From positions 1-26,082 of the forward strand of contig JAKAPG010000005.1 in assembly GCA_021823085.1 (NCBI GenBank): a stretch of 26,082 nt of DNA. The letters are read 5' to 3'. The stretch comes from Thermoplasmata archaeon (GTDB lineage Archaea > Thermoplasmatota > Thermoplasmata > Lutacidiplasmatales > UBA184). Of the stretch, positions 21,598 to 26,082 are shown one piece after another. The notes below the pieces were generated by a model, which ran no database searches, had not been told where the DNA came from, and worked only from the letters and a program-made list of their open reading frames with translations. Within the stretch, counting starts at the first letter, position 1. Each line of letters starts with the position of its first letter. Made by a program: the position numbers and the translations under genes.

Positions 21598-21789
21598 CTA
21601 CCGCTTCCGGGCGGGAGCGACTATCCCGCCGACGGAGGCGAGGATCGCGTCGTTGAAACCCCCTCCCCCGCAGATGAAGCTGAGGAGCGGGCGAACCCGG
21701 ATGATGGCTCTTGCGGTCTGGTCGGTCTCAGGGTGGCCCTTCCTTCGAAGTGCGAACACGAGGATCGGGATCCCCATCCGGAGCGCCAC
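21598..21789 (-). other. Possible remnant of a small membrane protein
   Basis: One minus-strand frame reads 'ALRMGIPILVFALRRKGHPE' and, upstream in the same frame, 'ACLGIAIAFAAVALRMG'. Together these look like a membrane helix with a basic flank. A neighbouring frame further upstream has 'LFAPVGILVTGARA', suggesting a frameshift near 21850. No family was recognised. The rest of 21444-21902 shows nothing else coding. Confidence 0.25.
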
Positions 21790-21902
21790 GGCCGCGAAGG
21801 CGATGGCGATGCCCAGGCAGGCCCGAGCCCCGACGAGAGACGGGCGGATGCGCGCGCCCCCGTGACCAGAATACCGACAGGCGCGAAGAGTGCTCTATAA
21901 CA

Positions 21903-22080
21903 GAGTCGGGACTCCACCGATCAGAGGGAGGGAAGGTACGCGGCCCTCGAGTGGGTTTCATCGGTAGAGGATGGGGACGTCCGGCCGGAGCCTCGTATCT
22001 CAAAACCGTCAGGAAAGCACCGGTTCCCGAGGCGACGCCGAACCTACGTCGCCCGTCGCGCGCGTCACCTCACTGCGTTG
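21903..22080 (+). repeat. 178-nt direct repeat, copy 2
   Basis: Same orientation and length as 19141-19318. Preceded by CTCTATAACA, a TATA-like block absent from copy 1. The last 16 nt contain the stop codon and final codons of the minus-strand methyltransferase (22065-22637), so the repeat supplies that gene's C-terminus. Confidence 0.9.
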
Positions 22081-22637
22081 CCTTCGTCGAGAGAGGTCCG
22101 GTAGACGCCGGTCTCCGTCCGAAAGTGCGGGTGAAGCGCGACGCGCCCGAATCCGAGGTCCTCGAGGGAGCGGCGCAGTCGGCCTCCCTTGGAGAACTCC
22201 TTGTAGACGAGCCACCCGCCGGGCCGCAGCACTCGACGGACCTCACGCACGGCCGCCGGCTGCCGCGCGAACTCCCCGTGGTGGGGCTCGACGTGATGGA
22301 GTGCCATGAGCGCGAACACGCAGTCGAACGCGCGGTCCTTGAAGGGGAGCTCCCGCGCGTCCGCCTGGCCGAGGGCGATCGGGGCCGGGATCGAGCCGAA
22401 CCGGGCGGAAATGAACTCGCGGGCCGCCCGTACTTGATCCGGATCGAAGTCGGTCCCTACATACAACGCCGGACGAAGGCGTTCGCTCACGAGCGCGACG
22501 AGGCCGCCCCGGCCCATTCCGAGCTCCAGGACCCGCGCTTCGGTGGGGAGATTCAGGGAAGGCAACACTTCACGAAGCACGCGATCCGCGCGAGATATCG
22601 TCCGCAGGTTGACGAGCCGTCGGGCGAAACCGTTCAT
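22065..22637 (-). CDS. Class I SAM-dependent methyltransferase
   Basis: This 190-residue protein has motif I 'ARVLELGMGRGGLVALVSER', motif II 'YVGTDFDPDQVRAARE', 'GQADARELPFKDRAFDCVFA' and 'LMALHHVEPHH', then 'REVRRVLRPGGWLVYKEFSK'. This is the pattern of the UbiE/Methyltransf_11 group; the substrate cannot be told. ATG 22637 is preferred since upstream residues in the longer frame look non-coding. The last five residues and stop lie inside direct repeat copy 2, so the original end may have been different. It is divergent from the MoaD-like gene. Confidence 0.85.
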   Translation of the reverse strand: MNGFARRLVNLRTISRADRVLREVLPSLNLPTEARVLELGMGRGGLVALVSERLRPALYVGTDFDPDQVRAAREFISARFGSIPAPIALGQADARELPFKDRAFDCVFALMALHHVEPHHGEFARQPAAVREVRRVLRPGGWLVYKEFSKGGRLRRSLEDLGFGRVALHPHFRTETGVYRTSLDEGNAVR

Positions 22638-22805
22638 CCGCGCCACGGTAGCAGGGTGGGCTCCACCGGGATAAAAGAACCGGCACGAGAGCGGCGTTCC
22701 CGGCTCGCGGTAGGACATCATCGGGCCGACCGAGGACGCCGCGGGCTCCTTGGACGCGGAGTCGGCGCTCGGCGACGAGGAGGACGCGGATCTCTTGCCA
22801 TCTGC

Positions 22806-22815
22806 TGTTATCTAC
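22806..22815 (+). promoter_or_regulatory. TATA-like box for the MoaD/ThiS-like gene
   Basis: TGTTATCTAC, 28 bp upstream of the GTG start at 22843. It supports that start and a leaderless transcript. Confidence 0.4.
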
Positions 22816-22842
22816 TGCGTGACTCCTTGCGCCCGTTGGACG

Positions 22843-23160
22843 GTGGTGACCGTGAACAACCCCGATCGCGTTCCCTCCGCGGTGGCACCGGCGATCGAGG
22901 TACGTCTCGATGGGTGGCTCCGTCAGTTCGGCCCGAAGAGCCGGGAATCGGTTGACGCGGATTCGGTCGACCAGCTCATCGATACGCTCGAAGAGCGCTA
23001 CCCGCGCCTCCGATTCAAGCTGCGCGACGAGACCGGTCATTTGCGCCGATACGTCCGCGTGTTCCTCGACGGCAAGGACGTCAGTACGTCGACCGGGGTG
23101 TCCACTCCGCTCTCCGGCGTTCGCGTCGTGGATATACTCCACTCGATTGCGGGAGGGTAG
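22843..23160 (+). CDS. MoaD/ThiS-family ubiquitin-like protein ending in GG
   Basis: The 105-residue product has the small beta-grasp pattern: 'VDADSVDQLIDTLEERYPRL' (helix), 'GHLRRYVRVFLDGKDV', then 'VRVVDILHSIAGG' at the very end. The C-terminal Gly-Gly is the site at which this family is adenylated by an E1-like enzyme to carry sulfur, or to be conjugated as an archaeal SAMP. The start is GTG 22843 (or 22846), matching the family N-terminus and the TATA-like box; longer frames add non-conserved sequence. The next gene begins 8 bp later and encodes a BNR-repeat protein, a pairing I recall from other prokaryotes. Confidence 0.8.
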   Translation: MVTVNNPDRVPSAVAPAIEVRLDGWLRQFGPKSRESVDADSVDQLIDTLEERYPRLRFKLRDETGHLRRYVRVFLDGKDVSTSTGVSTPLSGVRVVDILHSIAGG

Positions 23161-23168
23161 GGGCAACG

Positions 23169-24299
23169 ATGTCCGTTCGCAACGACCGGATCCGGATCCT
23201 GCTCGGGACGCGCAAGGGAACGTACGTCGTCGAAGGGGACGCCCGACGGGCGAGATGGAAGGTCGCGCCGGTCGCCCACGAGGGGAGCGAGGTCTACCAT
23301 GTCGTCGCCGATCCTCGCCACCCCGGTGACCTCTACGCCGCCGCCAACGACTCGTTCTGGGGACCGGCCCTGCATCGGTCGCGCGATTGGGGCCGCACCT
23401 GGAAGGAGATCGCGACCCCGCTGATGGGACTCCGCAAGCAGCGGCCGTCCCCGATGGACGGACCGCCCAGGAAGCCGAGACCTCTCATCAACCTCTGGCA
23501 CGTCGAGCCCGGTCATCCGAGCGAGCCCGACACGATCTACCTGGGAGCCGACCCGCACCTATTGTTCCGGAGCCAGGACCTCGGATCGAGCTGGGAGCCC
23601 GTCGAGAGCATCAACGAGCACCCGGACCACAAGAACTGGAGTCCCGGTGCCGGTGGGGCGTGCCTCCACACGATCATCGTCGATCCCCGGGACCCGAAGC
23701 GCATCTACCTCGGCCTGTCCGCGGTCGGGACCTTCCGATCGGAGAACGGAGGGAGTAGCTGGGTACCCACGAACAAGGGGGTCCTCGCCCCGTTCCAGCC
23801 GGACAAGCACCCCGTGACCGGGCAGTGCGTCCACCACGTCGCGATCGATGCCGCCGACCCGGACACCTTCTATCGCCAGGACCACGGCGGGATGTACGTC
23901 TCTCACGATCGGATGGACCGCCGGACACGGATCGGTCGTCCGCTCGGCGACGATTTCGGTTTCGGGGTGGCGAGCCCGCCGAGCGCCCCCGGAAGGGCGT
24001 ACTTCGTCCGGCTCGACGGTCACGCCCGGATCACGGGGGACGGGTACTTCCAGGTCCAGGAGTGGAACGACGCGCGCAAGAAGTGGCGGACGCTGGTCCG
24101 CCCGCACGCCTTTCCCGGAGATTTCGGGGTCCATCGCGAGGGGATCGCGACCGACGACCGCGATCCGGCCGGCATCTATATCGGATCCACCACGGGTCAG
24201 CTCTTCGTCAGTCCGGACGCGGGAAGGTCCTGGTGCCAGGTCCCGTTCGCCTTCCCTGGGATCCACTCGGTGAGCGTCGCGAACCCTCCCTCGCGCTAG
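23169..24299 (+). CDS. BNR/sialidase-like beta-propeller protein
   Basis: This 376-residue protein has repeated 'S.D.G.TW' type blades: 'LHRSRDWGRTWKEIATPL', 'LFRSQDLGSSWEPVESIN', 'FRSENGGSSWVPTNKGV' and 'LFVSPDAGRSWCQVPFAFP'. Between them are 'DPRDPKRIYLGLS'-like strands. This is the Asp-box beta-propeller of the sialidase/VPS10 type. There is no signal peptide, so it is probably cytoplasmic, and true sialidase residues are not evident. The start ATG follows the MoaD-like stop by 8 bp, with GGGAGGG in between. A TATA-like GATATACTCC (23131-23140) may add an internal promoter. Its function with the ubiquitin-like protein is unknown; binding of a modified or sulfur-carrying partner is a guess. 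Confidence 0.8.
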   Translation: MSVRNDRIRILLGTRKGTYVVEGDARRARWKVAPVAHEGSEVYHVVADPRHPGDLYAAANDSFWGPALHRSRDWGRTWKEIATPLMGLRKQRPSPMDGPPRKPRPLINLWHVEPGHPSEPDTIYLGADPHLLFRSQDLGSSWEPVESINEHPDHKNWSPGAGGACLHTIIVDPRDPKRIYLGLSAVGTFRSENGGSSWVPTNKGVLAPFQPDKHPVTGQCVHHVAIDAADPDTFYRQDHGGMYVSHDRMDRRTRIGRPLGDDFGFGVASPPSAPGRAYFVRLDGHARITGDGYFQVQEWNDARKKWRTLVRPHAFPGDFGVHREGIATDDRDPAGIYIGSTTGQLFVSPDAGRSWCQVPFAFPGIHSVSVANPPSR

Positions 24300-24313
24300 C
24301 CGGGTTCGGCCGA

Positions 24314-24323
24314 GCTATATCAC
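24314..24323 (+). promoter_or_regulatory. TATA box for the aminopeptidase gene
   Basis: GCTATATCAC, 21-30 bp upstream of the ATG at 24344. It is the clearest TATA element in the window; the spacing implies a leaderless mRNA. Confidence 0.6.
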
Positions 24324-24343
24324 CCGTCCGGCTCGCCCCGTCG

Positions 24344-25441
24344 ATGTCCGGTCCCCAGATCTCCCCCGCGACGCGCTCGAAGGTCGCCCGCTCGGTGCTC
24401 ACGAAGAACCTCGGCCTGCGGCCCGGTGAAACCGTCATCGTGGAAGCGTGGACGCATACCCTTCCCTGGGCCGTCGCGTTCGCGCGCGAGGCACGCCGGA
24501 TCGGCGCGTACCCGATCGTTCCGTACGAGGACGAGGAGTCGTACTGGGACGCGGTGGACGAGGGGGAGTTCAACGTACTCGGGGTCAAGGCCCGGCACGA
24601 ATGGGCGGCCCTCGCCCGGACGAACGTCTACGTCCACTTCTGGGGACCCGGCGATCGGGCCCGGCTGGATTCGCTGCCCGACGCGCAGCGGGAGAAGCTG
24701 TTCGCGTTCAACAAGGACTGGTACGCGACGGCGAGAAAGGCCGGGCTGCGGGGGGCCCGGATGGAGTTGGGACGCCCGTTCCCAACGCTCGCCCGCAGCT
24801 ACGGGGTGGATCTCGCGAAGTGGACCGGCCAACTCGTCCGGGCGACCCTCGTCGACCCGGCGCAGTTCGAGCGAAGGGCGGCCCCAATCGTCCGCGCGCT
24901 CACGCGAGGGCGCAAGGTCCGCATCCGGGACCCGAACGGGACCGATCTCACTCTCGCCCTCGCGCGCCGACGCGTGAACGTGGCGGCCGGGCGCCCCCGT
25001 GTCGAGGATAGGGCCCGGCCTTTCGATTTCCTCACCGGCCTTCCCTCCGGCGCGATCCGGGTCTCCCTGGACGAGTCCGTGGCCGACGGGACGTTCGTCG
25101 GGAACCGCAGCTGCTACTATGAGGCGATGCGAGCGACCGGCCCGGTCTTCCGCTTCCGGTCCGGGAGGCTCGTGAAGGCGGAGTTCGAGCGGGGCCAGGA
25201 GCGGTTCGATCGAGGGTATCGCACCGGGGGCAAGGGGCGCGACCGGCCCGGCTTCCTCTCAATCGGTCTCAACCCGGAGCTCAAGGACACCCCGCAGGTC
25301 GAGGACCTCGAGCGAGGGGCGGTGATGGTGTCGGTGGGCGGCAACGGCTTCCAGGGCGGGAAGAACCGCTCTTCGTTCTTTGGCTGGGCGATCAACGCGG
25401 GTGCGACCGTTGAGGTCGACGGGCGACCGGTGCCGCTTTAG
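24344..25441 (+). CDS. M29-family aminopeptidase (AmpS/PepS-like)
   Basis: This 365-residue protein follows the thermophilic aminopeptidase M29 plan. It starts 'KVARSVLTKNLGLRPGETVI' with 'VEAWTHTLPWAVAFAREARR' (the N-terminal domain seen in AmpS/AmpT). The C-terminal domain has 'RIRDPNGTDLTLALARRRV', 'FDFLTGLPSGAIRVSLDESV', 'ADGTFV' and near the end 'GGKNRSSFFGWAINAGATVE'. Family members are two-metal exopeptidases. Here the classic GEx and HxxxG metal-ligand motifs of M29 are hard to find ('LPSGAI' replaces the usual 'PTGEVF'), so activity may be altered. ATG 24344 sits just downstream of a clear TATA box. Confidence 0.75.
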   Translation: MSGPQISPATRSKVARSVLTKNLGLRPGETVIVEAWTHTLPWAVAFAREARRIGAYPIVPYEDEESYWDAVDEGEFNVLGVKARHEWAALARTNVYVHFWGPGDRARLDSLPDAQREKLFAFNKDWYATARKAGLRGARMELGRPFPTLARSYGVDLAKWTGQLVRATLVDPAQFERRAAPIVRALTRGRKVRIRDPNGTDLTLALARRRVNVAAGRPRVEDRARPFDFLTGLPSGAIRVSLDESVADGTFVGNRSCYYEAMRATGPVFRFRSGRLVKAEFERGQERFDRGYRTGGKGRDRPGFLSIGLNPELKDTPQVEDLERGAVMVSVGGNGFQGGKNRSSFFGWAINAGATVEVDGRPVPL

Positions 25442-25781
25442 GACGGCCGCTCGATCCCGGGACGGGAGGGCCCGACGGGAGACCGGCCCCGCCGTCCGGA
25501 GTCGGAGATCACCGAGATCCCGCGGGTACTCAGCCCTCGTCGAGCCGCTCTGAGCCTCGGGCGAGCGCCTCGGGACGGGGGCCGGGCTTCCGAGCCCGAC
25601 CCTCCATCGAGGGTCCCGGTTTCGTCGGCGTCCTCACTCAGGTTGGGAAGTCTCGATCGGGTCACCGACGCTCAGTGGTTGATGCGTCTGCCTGGGCGCA
25701 CCGAGACCCTTGTCCCATCGAGGGATCGTCCGGCCCGGTTCGCGACACGCGCTCCCCATACGTGAGGCAAGTCCGCGAAGG
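25442..25781 (+). other. 340-bp convergent intergenic stretch, nothing recognised
   Basis: It lies between the aminopeptidase stop and the end of the minus-strand methyltransferase. Frames on both strands are Arg/Ser/Pro-rich shadows. No RNA gene, repeat or clear terminator T-run was seen. Confidence 0.4.
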
Positions 25782-26082
25782 TCATGGGCTCCGCGCCGCG
25801 GGGCGGCGAGCGCGCGCACGATCCGCGGGCCTCTCGCCAGCCGCAAGGAACTCGAAGAGCCGGACCGAGAGGTCGAACGGACGCGGAGGCACGACGAGTC
25901 GATTCGCTCCCGCAGCCATCGTGCTACCGGGGACCGGGACGAACCGGATCTCTTCGAAGCCCGCCGCCCGGAACCACGTGCGGATCGTCGTGGTGAGGTC
26001 GGGCTGGAACCTGCCTCGGGTCCATGCGACGAAGGCCCCCGGGGCCGCAAGCTCGGGGAGATTGGCAATCGTGTTGCGGATG
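25782..26082 (-). CDS. SAM-dependent methyltransferase, C-terminal part (cut by window end)
   Basis: An open minus-strand frame enters from the window edge and stops at TGA 25782-25784. It reads 'IRNTIANLPELAAPGAFVAW', then 'PDLTTTIRTWFRAAGFEEIR', 'FVPVPGSTMAAGANRLVVPP', and 'FDLSVRLFEFLAAGERPADR'. The final part of a class I methyltransferase has this form: a late beta-strand 'GAFVAW', then 'WFRAAGFEEIRFVPVP'. The SAM-binding motifs would lie beyond the window. No start is visible. Substrate unknown. Confidence 0.65.
   Translation of the reverse strand, partial: IRNTIANLPELAAPGAFVAWTRGRFQPDLTTTIRTWFRAAGFEEIRFVPVPGSTMAAGANRLVVPPRPFDLSVRLFEFLAAGERPADRARARRPAARSP

Noticed and set aside
19141..22080. 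Classical IS element or composite transposon bounded by the 178-nt repeats
   Set aside because: No transposase frame, no terminal inverted repeats and no target-site duplications were found.
1..26082. CRISPR array or cas genes
   Set aside because: No regularly spaced short repeats or Cas motifs were seen on either strand.

Overview
The window looks like a chromosomal segment of a GC-rich archaeon, most likely from the Thermoplasmatota. The evidence is a clear archaeal/eukaryotic-type ribosomal protein (S3ae), an elongator tRNA-Met (CAU) with a canonical 37/38 intron, TATA-like AT-rich boxes 20-35 bp upstream of several start codons (largely leaderless transcription), a bacterio-opsin-activator type HTH regulator and a GG-ended MoaD/ThiS-like protein. 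Phylum placement is inference; no rRNA is present.

Layout. (1) 1-5.3 kb: the end of a DNA methyltransferase, a coiled-coil protein, a VWA protein with a Mg-chelatase-like AAA+ ATPase, then divergent rps3ae and the intron-bearing tRNA-Met. (2) 5.3-9.2 kb: a long gene-poor stretch, an HNH/zinc-knuckle protein plus a 2x[4Fe-4S] ferredoxin, and a 12-TM heme-copper/NnrS-like protein overlapping a canonical hemerythrin. (3) 9.2-18.8 kb: a GT4 glycosyltransferase with a small membrane protein, then a cluster of two divergent hemerythrin-like proteins, a half-size NnrS-like membrane protein, an HTH_10 regulator, DUF2249, NnrS, an A-type/DUF59 (SufT-like) fusion, an FNR-type flavoprotein reductase and a DsbA-like gene broken by an in-frame TGA. 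(4) 18.8-22.1 kb: an accessory patch bounded by two 178-nt direct repeats (no indels, about 90% identical). It holds a 5'-truncated copy of the intron-bearing tRNA-Met, a broken MNT antitoxin next to an apparently intact HEPN toxin, a cupin remnant and an OsmC gene. (5) 22.1-26.1 kb: two SAM methyltransferases (one cut by the window end), MoaD/ThiS-like plus BNR-repeat protein, and an M29-type aminopeptidase.

The most interesting signal is a dyad, CCGAA-N4-TTCGG, found four times (11475, 13454, 14616, 16949). Each lies 48-63 bp upstream of a start codon in the hemerythrin/DUF2249-NnrS/SufT-like/FNR cluster. It looks like a shared operator that defines one regulon. Family knowledge (NnrS and hemerythrin in nitric-oxide and oxygen handling, DUF59 and A-type proteins in Fe-S assembly, FNR-type reductase as electron donor) suggests a nitrosative/oxidative-stress and metal-centre protection or repair system. 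The divergent HTH_10 protein at 13552 is the natural candidate regulator; this is inference.

Second in interest is the tRNA-Met fragment fused directly to the 178-nt repeat. This indicates past recombination or insertion at a tRNA locus, although no integrase is visible.
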